Of a stretch of DNA of 64,000 nt, positions 10,895 through 21,604 are shown piece after piece. The DNA comes from Cynocephalus volans. Taxonomy: Eukaryota; Chordata; Mammalia; Dermoptera; Cynocephalidae. The notes beneath the pieces were generated by a model. It did no database searches, had not been told where the DNA came from, and was given only the letters and a program-made list of their open reading frames with translations. The stretch spans positions 45,362,407-45,426,406 of the forward strand of contig NC_084463.1 of the NCBI RefSeq assembly GCF_027409185.1, in the 5' to 3' direction. Numbering within the stretch: position 1 is the stretch's first letter; every line of letters starts with the position of its first letter. Position numbers and translations under genes: made by a program.

Positions 10895-11225
10895 GGAGGC
10901 TGGTGAGAGATGCTGGGGCGGGGAGGGAGGAGGGGCTCGGGGGAGGCAGAGGGCGTGGGAAGGGGGTGAGCATGGGGAGTGAGTCCACAAGGGGCAGAGG
11001 GAATGGAGGACGGGGTGGCAGGGGAAGGTAGAGGAGTAGGGGGTGGGGCAGGGGCGGGGACTGGGACGGTGGAGGTGGTTGGGGAAGGGCAGGGAGCTGA
11101 GAAGGTAGCATTGGGGAGTTATGGGGTGGGGAGGAGGCAGAGCAGGGGCGGAGTGGAGCAGATCAGGGCAGGGCCCGGGGCAGGATGAGTAGGGGACTCA
11201 AGGCGGAGGGCAGGAAACAGGGTGG
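10895..11225. repeat. purine-rich low-complexity tract in obscurin intron
   Basis: The plus strand is almost pure GGGGA/GGAGG with many 'ggggcagggg' steps. It fills most of the intron between the Ig1-3 and Ig4 blocks. The proline-rich minus-strand frame here (11111-10900) is a composition artefact. Runs of G triplets could form G-quadruplex. Confidence 0.75.
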
Positions 11226-11485
11226 GGGGAAGGGGGTCACCACAAGGATAGGACAGGCCTAGGGTCATCGCCCACGTCGCTTGCATTTTGCGGACCAAGA
11301 ATGGAGCCCCATGAAAGGTGAAAACCATGCACACCTTCAACTCTGGACTCCACAACCCAAAAGACGCCCTTGGTAGGCGACCCCAGCGCGAGGGCTTGTG
11401 CAGGGGCTGGGGAGGGGCCCCCACCCTCCGGCACTGGGCAGCGACTGCTGCACAGGGACCTCGTGCCTGGCACCCTGGAGCTCAC

Positions 11486-12280
11486 CTCACACGACGACCA
11501 GCCCGGAGATGTAGGTCTGGCCCACAAGGTTGGATGCTGTGCAGGTGCCCCACAGGCCCCAGTCGACTGCAGTGCAGAAGAGGATCTTGAGCACGAAGTT
11601 CTCCTCTGCAGCCTCTTGTACCAGAGCGCAGGTCTCGGCCGCCAGCTGCTGGTCCTTCCACACCATATCTGGCTTGGGCTCGCCCCTTACATAGCAGCTG
11701 AGGTGCGCGCGCTTGCGCCCATCAACTGGCAGGTGCGCATCCGGGTGCCAGGAGGCAAGGTCGGGGCATCCTGGACGCGCAGGTCCCTGCGCTGCTGCTG
11801 CATGTGCCCCAGGAGCGCTGCCCTGAAGGTCCCGGGCAGGCCGAGCCCGTTGGCAGCCACGTCTAGCACGAACGCAGCGGCGGCGCTAGCGGAGCCCACG
11901 GGTTCTCCGTGCACACCCGGTAGGTGCCTTCCCGCGGCCCCGTCGCAGGGATGCAAAGCGCACTCGCCTCGCCAGGCTCCTCCAGCGCACGCGGGGAAAG
12001 TCGGACTCACCCAGGCGCCTCCCGACCTTGGACCGAGTCAGGGCAGCAGCGGAAAGTGGCCCCAGCGCTAGGTCCAGGATGGTGAGGTGGTACAGGTCGC
12101 CGTCCTGGCCCAGGAGAAACAGGGCGCCCGCTTCCCGGCTGCTGGTCCTTCTCCCAGATCACTTGCAGCGTGGGGCTACCCGCGATCTGGCAGCTCAGCG
12201 TGGCGTCCTGGCCACCGACACCACGAAGGCCTTGGGCCAGGTCAGGAAGCCGGGACGCCGCAGAGCAGGGAGGGATCCGT
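11486..12280 (-). pseudogene. OBSCN: obscurin (OBSCN) N-terminal exon with Ig1-Ig3, broken
   Basis: This holds the N-terminal start of obscurin on the minus strand. Ig1: FLTWPKAFVVSV, GQDATLSCQIAGSP, VIWEKDQQP, then in another frame GQDGDLYHLTILDLALG. Ig2: ATFRC and a shortened KDGRRLG-like piece, then SASAAAAFVLDV. Linker: AALLGHMQQQRRDLR and GTRMRTC. Ig3: [43 protein letters not shown]. Lesions: the codon in the initiator position appears as ACG (12280-12278); one base is lost between SVG and QDAT; the end of Ig1 and much of Ig2 are deleted; a shift occurs after RTC; the last codon before the donor is TGA in place of Arg. The donor (GTGAGC at 11485) is intact. Confidence 0.85.
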
Positions 12281-12320
12281 GGTGATGGCCGGGGCGGGGA
12301 CCTGCACCGGCGTGAGGGGG

Positions 12321-12494
12321 AGGTCACAGTATCAATGGGGATGGACCCCGGATGCACAGCGACCCCCCAACCCCCCGCCTGTGCCCCACCTGGCCTCCTT
12401 CCCGAGGGGTAGGTCACAGTGTCAATGGGGATGGACACTGAATGCACAGCGACCCCCCAACCCCCTGCCTGTGCCCCACCCGGCCTCCTTCCTT
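12321..12494. repeat. tandem duplication, two 90-bp units
   Basis: The unit beginning 'aggtcacagtatcaatgggg' at 12321 recurs at 12411 with few changes ('cacagcgaccccccaacccc', 'cctgtgccccacc' in both). It lies just upstream of the obscurin relic's N-terminal exon. Confidence 0.9.
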
Positions 12495-14707
12495 ATGCGG
12501 TGCCGCCTGGAGAAAGCAGTTTAACCCAAGGTGGACTCCTCGGAGTGTCCTTCCTCCCCAGCTGGTCTCACACACACCCCACCCCTGCCCCTCGCCCCCC
12601 AATCACACACACACAGGAAGCACCGCCCAGTGGCCCCACAGTCCAGAAGTGAGGGTCTGTCCCTTGCTGGGCTCTGGCACTCCCACCTCAAAGGGGTTCT
12701 TCTAACCGGTAGGTGATCTTGTCCCTCTGCCCTTTCCCCCAGCTTGAGTCCCACTGTCCTAGCTGGAGGTCCACTTGAGCACCTGTCCCCAACCCAGAGC
12801 CCTCTGCAAGCAGGTGGACCCTCCTTCTCAATGGCGCCCTTTGCTGCCTGCTGCGCTGCACCTCCTCACCCAGACCTGCCTGGTGCACCATGCGCCACTG
12901 TCTGCTTGGGTGTCCTGTCTCCTGCCCCATGCACTGCTGCCATCCAGAGTTTCAAGCTTCAATTTGCCTATGTGTCCCCCACAGGAATGGGGAGGCCGGC
13001 TGAGCCCCGACAGGCCTGGGCATGGCAGGCCAACGGTGGGTGCCGGCTCTTGCTGCCTCCTCTTGCGCAGCCCCTCCAGCCTCCAACAAGGGGTCTGTCC
13101 CACCTGCAGCTGCCCTGAGCCAGGGCGGGCCTCGCCTGTTCCACAGGGTCCCCACCTCCCCTTGACCCCAGAGGGCACAGTCTTCATCAATGAGCAGAGA
13201 AGAAATGGAGACCCCCCACCCAGCAAGACGGGGGTCCTCCCAACAACACAAGCACCCCCAGCCTACTTGGCTGCCCACTCCCCTGCCTCTTTGCTGTGAG
13301 CACCCACTCCTGTCCTTCTTATACCTCCACAGGGCCTGGACCCCAGGTCAGGGCAGGGAGGGTTTAGGGCAGCACACTGTCAGTGGTGTGGCTGCAGAGG
13401 ACAGCTGGAAGATCCCGAGGTCTGGAGCTGGCAAGCCAGTGACATCCCCTGGAAGAATGGGGGACGTCCAGATTGAGACCAGGTGGGTGGTGCTAGTGGG
13501 ACCCAACCTGTGGGCTGTGAGTGGCCTGCTCACTCCAAGTTCCCAGCCACAACTCTGCCAGCTGGGCCCCTTGCAGGGTGGGGCTGGATGCCTGGGTCCT
13601 CTCAGATGGTGCTGGCTTTTGCCCACCCCAGGCGGAGCCCCACCAACCAGCGTCCCCTGGTGCAGGTGTGTGAGGCGAGGCTGTTCCCAGACTGCCCCAG
13701 GTCTTCTGTAAAAACAACAGGCAGGAGCAGGCCCCATGGGCACCAGGTTAGCCGACAAGCTTTAACTCCCTGCACTCCCGGCACACACAACAAACTCACT
13801 GTTGAGACCCACCTACGTGGCCCTCCCTCAGGCTGGAGCCTCCCATCTCTGGGCCTGGGCTGCCCACTGTGGAAGGAGCCGAGCCCATGTTCCTGGGCTG
13901 TACAGCCCTAGTCCTGTGATTCAGGTGCCTAATCCCCCTTAATTTCCTTCGAGGAGGCTGAGCCCAGACAAGTCTCCTGACTCACTGTGTGGTCAGCACC
14001 TCTATCCCCAACCTTACCCTCACTCCTGCCAGGCCTGGCAGCTCTGGGACCAGGCAGGACCTGACTTTAGTCCCTTCTGGAGGTCCACCTCCGTGGGCAT
14101 CACCCGGGCTACTTTGACATCAGCCCTCCAGGAACCCTGAGCTCTTCCCAGCACTCCCCAAAATCATAGGTCAGTCTGTGGGCTCCCCAAAAGCAGGACA
14201 GGGCATCCTCTCCCTGCTCCCACTGCACCCACAGTCTGAGCTGGCCTGGCCAGAGCAGGTGGGGGCTATGGCAGATGATACATGAGTGAATGTGTGGGGG
14301 CAGCTTCTCTGGGACAGGACAGGGATGGGGCAGGGAGCTCCTGTCACCGCACGTGCTGAAGGGGACCTGACCCCAGCCCTCAGCAGGTAAACAGGCTGAC
14401 CCTGGCCAGGCAAAAGTGGATGGAGACTGTGAGGTCCTCGTAGACCCCCAGGGATGGTGCTGAGGGCCTGCTACCTGCCCAGGGCCTGCATTCCTACCAC
14501 AAGTGCATTGCTGTCTGGCGGCAGGCCCAGCACAACCCACCATCCACGAGGCAGACCAGGGCATCCGAGGGTACTCACCCAGGTATGACAGCCTCACAGC
14601 ACCCCTGCCAGTCAGGGCTCCCCATCCTGAGGGGAGCAGGCCTGAGGCCAGAGAGAGGCTTGTGACATATACATTTGAGGACTCAGGAGCTGCCTTTCTT
14701 CCCTGAC
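12495..14707. other. GC-rich stretch, no gene recognised
   Basis: High-GC sequence with many long but domain-free frames on both strands. It would be 5' flank or first intron of obscurin if the relic kept its original context; no first exon or promoter motif was identified. CA-rich short runs lie near 12560-12620. Confidence 0.4.
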
Positions 14708-14775
14708 ACCCATGTACAGATGAGAAAACAGAGGCCAGGAGAGGAGGGGGCTGCCCAAGGCCACCTCTGCGGCTC
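14708..14775 (-). repeat. MIR core fragment
   Basis: Plus strand shows 'acagatgagaaaacagaggcc', split by changes, then 'ctgcccaaggccacc', the antisense of the MIR core. The element is therefore in minus orientation and short. Confidence 0.6.
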
Positions 14776-17114
14776 CTAGGAAAGCCCTTCATGCACGGGG
14801 ATCTGCAGGGGCCCCTCCCTCCCTGCCATGTTTCGGGCTGTAGGCTGCAGACTTGCAACCTCATGGGCACAACAGGAACAAACTGAGGCCAGGACCTCAG
14901 CCCCCAGCCTCCCAGGAAAGCCCCTTCCTGTCTCAGGTGTCTGCTGGGGAGGCTGCTCCCCACAGACTGCTCTTGGGTTCCTCAGCGCCTTGGAGGCCTC
15001 ATGCCAGGGCCCTTGGTCCAGCCCTGCCTGGGGTTCAGGGACCACCCCCAACACACACCTGGGTTACACTCTGGAGCCCAGTAGCCCCTGCAGCTGGCCC
15101 ACAACCTGCCCATAGCCCCTCAGCCCTCACTTTTACAGAATTTTGCCACTCTCTGGTCCTTGAAGGGACCATTTTCCCCAATGAGCCCAGAGTGGGAGGT
15201 GGCTTGTAGATCCTGGCAGCCCGAAGACCACCTCACCAGCCCTCCCTGTCTCCTCACCACCTGGAGGTGGACTCCGCAGTGGCCTGTTGCCCCCTCACCC
15301 TTCCAGAATGGACTTCCAAGGGCAGGTCCCCAGGCTGTGCCTCACCTTAGACCTCTGGGCTGTCGGCTTTCCACACTCCAGGGGAAATTCTTTCCTGGAG
15401 CCAGGTGTCAGTGCCCCTCTGGCTGTCCCCTCCACTGAGCCTGCAGGCCCAAAGTAGCCCCAGTAGTCAGCAGGCATCTATCTCAGCAGGGCTGGGGGCA
15501 GGGACTCCCAACCCCAGGCCACCCTCAGAGCAGGGGTCAGCCCTGCAGGGCAAGGGGTGCCCCATGCTGGCCCCACTCCTCCCAGCCCCAGGCTGGGCTG
15601 GCAGCTCCTTTCCCAAGTGAGGCCCCAGCTCTGTGTCACTGGTGTAGCAGAGTCTGGAAACCCTCCCAGCCCCCACCCCAGGGAGCTGCACAGCCTGATC
15701 TGACACAAAGGTCTCTGAGTTCCCAGAGCCATGACCTTTAGTGGAACTGCCCTCTAGGGGCACAGGATGGCCCCCACCTGACCGGGCCCTCTGCCTCCAT
15801 TCCTGTCTATACAGGGGCCTTTGGACAATGCCCAGACCAGGGGCACAGGTGGGTGGGTTACTGCTGGGTCTCACCTCCCTTGGGGACCCAGGACTGACAG
15901 GTTTCCCCGGCAACCCACACTCCAGCCAGTCCTCAGGCTCGAAGGGGATGAAAGAACAGGCTGACACCATCAGCTGGAGATGGCTGGGTCCACCTCCTCC
16001 CCAACTCCAGTGCTGGCCAGGCCAGCCATTGCCCAGCTCCATAATAGCCCGGTTGTCATTGTCCAGGATTTGTTTCAGCCTTGGCCCTAGGAGGGCAAAG
16101 GACAGAGGCTGGGGGCAGAGCCAGGGAAAGGAGCATGCCTGTGTGCCCCAGAAATGATGTGGGCTGGCCCGGACCTCTTCTCAGACCAGCATCCTAGAAA
16201 TCAGAGCAGGAAGTAGCCTGAGGAACCAGGAGACTTGCCTGGGACCACCTCCAAGGGGAACCCATAATGGACCCTCACAGGGACTCAGGATCACCTCCAA
16301 GTGAGAACCAGGACCACCCCCAAATGAAACCCAGGGCCACCTGGGGGACCCACTTAGAACACCCAGGGGGATGCATGGCTACCCTCCAAGGGGGACCCAG
16401 CAACTGAGCATCCTGGGGTCTGGTGGGAAGAGGGTAGTGGGGAGCCAAGCGCAGGACCCCGGGTCAGCTCTGCTCTGCCCAGCCACACCTGTGGTGGTGG
16501 GGTTTCTTGGTCCTGCCCTCACTGGCCAACCCTGTCCCACCTGGCCGCCTTCAGCATGGCTGGGTCTCCGTGGCATCTTTTAGTGGGAGTGGGGATCCCA
16601 TGATAACCCAGCCCACCCAGGGTGGAGGGATGGGGTGGGGAAGGTGGTGCTGACAGCACGCACATGCTTCACCCCAGCAGGGGCTGTTCCCTGCCCGCTC
16701 CTCCCACCCCATGTCCCAGGCTCAGGGATCAGTGTGGACAGGATGCTGGCCAAGCCCCACTCAGGGAGGGAGGGTTTTACTCAGCAAAGGGGCCTCACTA
16801 GGAGCCAGATGGGGCCACCTGGTGGGAGCCCTGTGGCCTTTCCCATGGAGGGGCAACCCCCCAACCCACCAGGCCCAGGGCTGAAGGAGGAGGAAAGGCT
16901 CCCTCTGTGCCCTATACCCTGCATCTCTGGGTGGTTGCTGGTGCCATGAGAAGGGCCAGCTGGGTAGGGGTCTGGCCGGTGTGGGAGGATGGCTGGGGCT
17001 GTAGGAGGGAAAAGCCTGAGCAAGCCCCAGAGGCTGGAAGGAGGGGAGGGAGTGACCTCCAGCAGCTGGGGACTGGGGGCTGCTCTGAGCCTCCAGGCTT
17101 CTCCCCATCCTGAG
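14776..17114. other. GC-rich stretch, no gene recognised
   Basis: Continues the GC-rich block. A degenerate tandem pattern with 'ggaccacctccaag'-like units about 28-30 bp apart occurs around 16225-16400. Long frames (for example 14963-14109 and 16042-15467 on the minus strand) have low-complexity composition and no domain. Confidence 0.4.
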
Positions 17115-17370
17115 CCAGCACCAGGGGGCTCCATGTCCTTGATGGCACCCCCACCTCTGGTGAGGGCCCTGTGTCCTCATGTGGTGGAAAGGGGGTGATG
17201 GAGCTCCTGAGGTCTCTTTTAGAAGAACACTGACCCCATCATGGGGGCTTATGGCATGACCTAATCACCTCCCAAAGACCCCACCTCTTAACACCATCAC
17301 CTTGGGGGGTGGAGAGTGAGGATTTCAACCCATCAATTTGAGGGCACAGTAACATTCAGACCATAATGCT
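17115..17370 (-). mobile_element. MLT1-type MaLR LTR fragment
   Basis: Plus strand carries 'cctaatcacctcccaaagac', 'cccacctcttaacaccatca' and 'aacattcagaccataat', the 3'-to-5' sequence of an MLT1-type LTR read in antisense. Truncated. Confidence 0.75.
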
Positions 17371-17849
17371 GGTGAGGAAGGAAAGGGCTGGAAGGAGAGC
17401 CCTTCCCCGGGAGTGGGGCCCTGGAGAGCCATAGGTGGTGCTGAAGCACATGCACCATGTGCGTTTGCATGTGTGCACATGCGTGTGTGTTCAGGTCTGT
17501 GCTGCAGCTCCTCCTCCTCCATGGCTCAGCCTCTGTGCTCGCTCCTCTGTGTTCTCCTGTGGCTGCAGCCCTCCCTGGAGGGACAGTCCAAGTGCCCAGC
17601 TAAAACAATGCTTCTGAAAACTCACCCACTCCCTTCACCCTGGTGGAAGTCCTGGTGGGCCTCACAGGGAGGAATTAGGACTCCAGTCACCTACCCTCAG
17701 GCCCAGGGTCATCTGTGGGTCTAGGGAGACCCCATGTTTCAGAGAGGCCTGGGTTCTGACTGTCTGGCCTTCCTCCATGGAGACCCTCACAGTAAATCTT
17801 CCCACCAGAAGAGCTGATGCAAAACCAAATCTGTCCTCTGTGACCAACA
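17371..17849. other. no gene recognised
   Basis: Includes a TG/CA-rich stretch (17440-17495, 'gcgtttgcatgtgtgcacat') and otherwise unassigned GC-rich sequence. Confidence 0.35.
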
Positions 17850-18285
17850 TCTTCCTACCCCCAAGCCCCACCCCCACAAGCTCTGGTAACCACCATTCTA
17901 CTCTCTGCTTCAATAAGTTTGACTTTTTTAGAGTCTACATATGAGTGAGGTCATGTGATACTTGTCTTTCTGTACCTGGCTTATTTCACTCAGCATAATG
18001 TCCTCTAGGTTCATCCATGTTGTCACAAGTGACAAGATTTCATTCTTTTTCATGGCTGAGTAATATTCGACTGTGTGTGTATATTGCATTTCTTCATCCA
18101 TTCATCTGTGGATGGACACTTAGACTGTTTCCCTGTCTTGCCTGTTGTGAATAATGCTGCAAGAAACATTGGGTTCAAATATCTCTTCTTCTTATCGATT
18201 TCAGTTTCTTGGGATATATATGCCCCATAGTGGAATCACTGGATAATACGGTACTTCTATTTTTAATTGTTAGAGGAAATGGGAG
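17850..18285 (-). mobile_element. L1M fragment, inverted half of a twin-primed insertion
   Basis: Reads as antisense of the end of ORF2 and the start of the 3'UTR: 'ctctggtaaccaccattcta', then 'cataatgtcctctaggttca', then 'atggctgagtaatattc', then 'tgaataatgctgcaagaaac'. It joins head-to-head to the sense 3' end that follows at 18286. Confidence 0.8.
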
Positions 18286-18620
18286 ATGTGGGTCAAAGAG
18301 TACAAACCTTCACTTATAAGATGAATAAATACTGGAGATCTGATGTACAGCATGGTGACTATACTTAATAGTACTGTATTGTATACTTGAAATTTGCTAA
18401 GAGAGTAGATCTTAATGTTTTTACCACGAAGAAAAGGTAACAATGTGAGGTGATGTTTGTGTTAGTCAGCTTGACTGTAATAATGATTTCACAATGTATA
18501 TGTATATCAATCATCACATTATACACCTTAAATGTATACAAGTTTTGTTTATCAATTATAACTCAATAAAGCTAAGGAGGAGGAGAAAAAGAAAATGACT
18601 CTGAAAACAAACAAACAACA
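18286..18620 (+). mobile_element. L1M 3' end, sense half of a twin-primed insertion
   Basis: Sense 3'UTR: 'gggtcaaagagtacaaacc', 'acagcatggtgactatac', 'gtattgtatacttgaaattt', 'caattataactcaataaagc', followed by an A-rich tail. In the L1M consensus as I recall it, this part directly follows the part found inverted at 17850, as expected for 5' inversion during target-primed reverse transcription. Confidence 0.8.
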
Positions 18621-18624
18621 ACAA

Positions 18625-19148
18625 CAAAAATCAGTCCCTTCTATGGATCGAATTTTCCCTCTAAAGGTTCCTGTTTTAGAAACTTAATTCCCACTGTGAC
18701 AGTGTTCAGAGGGTGGGAAATCCTATTATAGTAATTAAAAGGTGGGGCCTCTAAGAAGTAATTAGATTGTGAGGATTATGCCCTTATGAATGGATTGATC
18801 CATTTATGGAGTAATGAGCATGGTGGTTCTGATGGCTTTATAAGGAGAGCAAGTGTGGGCTGGCTGGTTAGCTTGATTGGTTACGGTGCCAACTTGTAAC
18901 ACCAAGGTCAAGGGTTCAAATCCAAGTACTGGCCAAACACCAAAAAATAAAAAAAAATAAAAAAAGACACAGGCCAATAAAAAAAAAGCAAGCAAACAGA
19001 TTAGCTCTCTCTTGCTTAGCCATTTGGTCATGTGACACCCTGCATTTCTCACTTTAGAGAGTCACCACCATGAACAATAAGGACCTCATCAGATGTAGCA
19101 CTTTCATGTATTCTATTGTCTGTTTCTTTGGGGAACCTTAACAATGTA
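18625..19148 (+). mobile_element. MLT1/MST-type LTR, interrupted by a SINE
   Basis: Sense MaLR phrases: 'ttcccactgtgacagtgttc', 'ggtggggcctctaagaagta', 'ggctttataaggagagcaag', then after the SINE 'ttagctctctcttgcttagc' and 'gtttctttggggaacctta'. The SINE at 18866-18995 splits it. Confidence 0.7.
18866..18995 (+). repeat. tRNA-Ile-derived SINE, monomer (CYN-like)
   Basis: The 75-base body follows tRNA-Ile from end to end: 'ggctggttagcttgattggt' (A box), 'aacaccaaggtcaagg', 'ggttcaaatcc' (B box) and closing 'tactggcca', then a long A-rich tail with 'aaaataaa' steps. It lies inside a MaLR LTR, so it is younger than that LTR. Colugo SINEs are known to be of this origin; the species inference rests partly on this copy. 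Confidence 0.8.
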
Positions 19149-19149
19149 G

Positions 19150-19488
19150 TGACAGGACATGGTACATTCTGATCTGCTGGGGGCCATCAAAAATTGAGAC
19201 AGCATTTCAAACAAACACAAATTTCAGAGGCACCTTAGAATCTCTGGTGGTATGAACTGATAAAATTCTTCTTCTATATGAGGCCAGTCTGACAAGACTG
19301 GGAAAGGTAACTGTCTTAACAAATGTACAGAAAACAACACAGAAAGTAAAGAGAAATACAGAAAAAAAAGCCTACAAAAAACCATAGAAATATATTTCAA
19401 ATAAAAGATCAAGATAAACCCTCAGAAATCAATCATAATGAAACGCAGATATGCAGAATACCCAAAAAGGAATTCAAAATAAAGATGG
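19150..19488 (+). mobile_element. old L1M/HAL1-like element, segment 1 (ORF1 region)
   Basis: Sense L1 ORF1-type sequence: 'ccagtctgacaagactggga', 'ggtaactgtcttaacaaatg', 'ataatgaaacgcagatatgc', 'caaaaaggaattcaaaataa'. Continues beyond the DNA transposon at 19489-19840. Frames are decayed. Confidence 0.7.
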
Positions 19489-19840
19489 TGCCTGACCTAT
19501 GATAGTTGGAGTTACAAATTTTCAACTTTAAGATGATGTGAAAGTGATAAACATTCAGTAGAAATTGTGCTTAGAGCCATAGAACCATTCTGTTTTTTAC
19601 TTTCAGTACAGTATTCATATATTACATGAGATATGGAATACTTTATTATAAAATAAGCTTTGTGTTATATGATTTTGCTCAAATGTAGGCTAACGTAAGT
19701 ACTCTGAGCATGTTTAATGTAGGCTAGGCTAACGTGATGTTCAATAGGTTCAGTGTATTAAATGCATTTTCATCTTATAATATTTTCAAATTATGATGGA
19801 TTTATCAAGACGTAACACCATCATAATTTCAAAAGTATAT
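19489..19840. mobile_element. MER2-like DNA transposon (TcMar-Tigger type), nested
   Basis: Non-coding element with related inverted ends ('cctatgatagttggagttac' at one side, 'aaattatgatggatttatca' at the other) and the internal phrase 'ggctaggctaacgtgatgtt'. It interrupts the old L1, whose ORF1 sequence resumes right after ('gtaataaggatgctcacaga'). Confidence 0.7.
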
Positions 19841-20516
19841 GTATTGGTAATAAGGATGCTCACAGAAATCAGGAGAAAAAGGCATGAGCAAACTGAGTAT
19901 TTCAGCAAAGAAAAAACAGAAAGTAGAGAGCCGAAGGAAATGATAAATGAACTGAAAATTTCAACAGAAGGGATCAACAGCACACTAGAAAAAAACAGAA
20001 GTGTGGATCAGTTAACTTGAAGACTAATTACTGAAAATCATTCAATTGAGGAGCATAAATAAATAGAGTAAACACAGCTTAAAAGACTCATGGCACACCA
20101 TCAAGTGAAGCAATTTGCATATGATTGGTGTGCCAGAAGAAGAGCTAGAGAAACAAAAATATGTATATTTAAAATATTTTTCAAAAAATTTATTTTAAGA
20201 AAATGGCAGAAAACTTCTGAAGCCTTGGAAAGAAAATAGAAATCTGCATCCAGGAATCTCAAGGAATACTCAATAAGATAAATCCAAAGAGATCCACACA
20301 CAGTGAGACACATCACAATCAAACTTTGAGAACTTACACACAAAAAGAAAATTTAGAATCAGCAATGGAAAAGTGCCTTTTACGTACAAAGGAACTTCTA
20401 TAAAACTATCAGCAAATTTCTTTAGCAAGAACCTTGTGGACCAAATACAGATGAAACACTTCAGCAATCAGGTCTGGGTACAGGCTTTATGAACATGAGC
20501 CTGAAAGCACAAGCAG

Positions 20517-20517
<1 letters not shown>
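19841..20517 (+). mobile_element. old L1M/HAL1-like element, segment 2
   Basis: Sense sequence resumes: 'atcaggagaaaaaggcatga', 'aactgaaaatttcaacagaa', then 'catccaggaatctcaaggaa', 'gaacttctataaaactatca', 'gcaagaaccttgtgga', in L1M ORF1 order. Broken frames. Confidence 0.65.

Positions 20518-20556
<39 letters not shown>
20518..20556 (+). repeat. A homopolymer, about 38 bp
   Basis: Nearly uninterrupted A run between old L1 sequence and a younger L1 3' part. Its position at the 5' side of the younger L1 is unusual and is discussed in the findings. Confidence 0.95.
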
Positions 20557-20558
<2 letters not shown>

Positions 20559-21604
20559 AATGATATCAAACTAAAAAGCTTCTGCACATATAAGGAAACA
20601 ATCAACAGAGTGAAATGACAACCTACAGAGTGGGAGAAAATTTTTTCTAACAATGCATCTGACAAGGGATTAATATCCAAATATACATAGAACTCAAGCA
20701 ATTATACAGTAAAATAACAAATAGCTCAATTAAAAAATGGGCAAAGGAGTTTAGACATTTTTCAAAGGAAGACATACAAATGGCCAACAGATACATGAAA
20801 AAATGCTCATCATTAGTCATCAGTAAAATGCAAAGTAAAACTACATTGAGGTACCACCTCACCCCAGTTAGACTGGCTATAAACAGACGGTGCATAACAA
20901 ATGCTGGCGAGGATGTGGAGAGAAGGGAACACTCCTACACTGTTGGTGGGACTGTAAATTAGTACAACTATTATGAAAAACAGTATGGACGTTTCTCAAA
21001 CAACTACAGGTAGATCTTCCATTTGATCCAGCAATCCCACTTCTGGGTATATACCCAGAGGAATGGAAATCATCACGTCAAAGGGATACCGGCACTCCCA
21101 TGTTCATCACAGCTCTGTTCACAATAGCCAAGATATGGAACCAGCCTAAATATCCATCGATGGATGACTGGATAAGGAAACTGGTATATCTACACAAAGG
21201 AATACCACTCTGCCATAAAAAGAATGAAATACTCCCATTTGCAACAACATGGATGAACCTGGAGAAACTTATGTTGAGTGAAATAAGCAAAGCACAGAGG
21301 GATAAATACTTCATGTGCTCACTCATATGTGGGAGCTAAGAGAGAAAGAAGGAAGGAAAGAAAGACCACAGGAGTGTGTTGGTCTTACAGAGGGAGGGGA
21401 CATTCCTAGGGCTGCAAAGTGGAGTGGGGGGAAAGGGGGAAGGGGAGGGAGGTTGGGGGATAATTTGGTGGGGAACATGAGGTACAAAAGTACTCTGGTA
21501 ATGGGTATGCTTCCAGTCTGAATCTGGCCTCACATCATGGGCATGAGGGGTTGACAATTAGCTTTGTATCTCATGAATATTCATAAATAAATAAATAATA
21601 AAAT
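20557..21604 (+). mobile_element. younger L1 3' end (5'-truncated), nested
   Basis: Sense end of ORF2 and 3'UTR: 'aaactaaaaagcttctgcac', 'atttgatccagcaatcccac', 'tatacccagaggaatggaaa', 'atgtgctcactcatatgtgg', then a G-rich tract (21380-21480), 'atctcatgaatattcataaa' and an A-rich tail. Less decayed than the host L1. The same 3'UTR type closes the L1 at 57250. Confidence 0.85.

Noticed and set aside
10677..11111. Proline-rich 144-codon frame
   Set aside because: The N-terminal part is the purine-rich intron tract read in antisense; only the middle (10885-10745) matches obscurin Ig4.
11370..12071. 233-codon plus-strand frame
   Set aside because: It is the antisense of the GC-rich obscurin relic (11486-12280). 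It has no domain and no splice support.
14109..14963. 284-codon minus-strand frame in GC-rich DNA
   Set aside because: Composition is rich in Gly, Pro, Ser and Trp as expected for random high-GC frames; it crosses a MIR and shows no domain or homologue I recognise.
15467..16042. 191-codon minus-strand frame
   Set aside because: Same low-complexity GC-rich character; overlapping open frames on both strands indicate stop-poor composition, not coding.
16225..16400. CRISPR-like spaced repeats
   Set aside because: Degenerate GC-rich tandem units in a mammalian genome, with no conserved repeat and no spacers.
18866..18940. Functional tRNA-Ile gene
   Set aside because: Stem pairings and anticodon loop are altered and an A-rich retroposition tail follows, so it is a SINE and not a tRNA gene.
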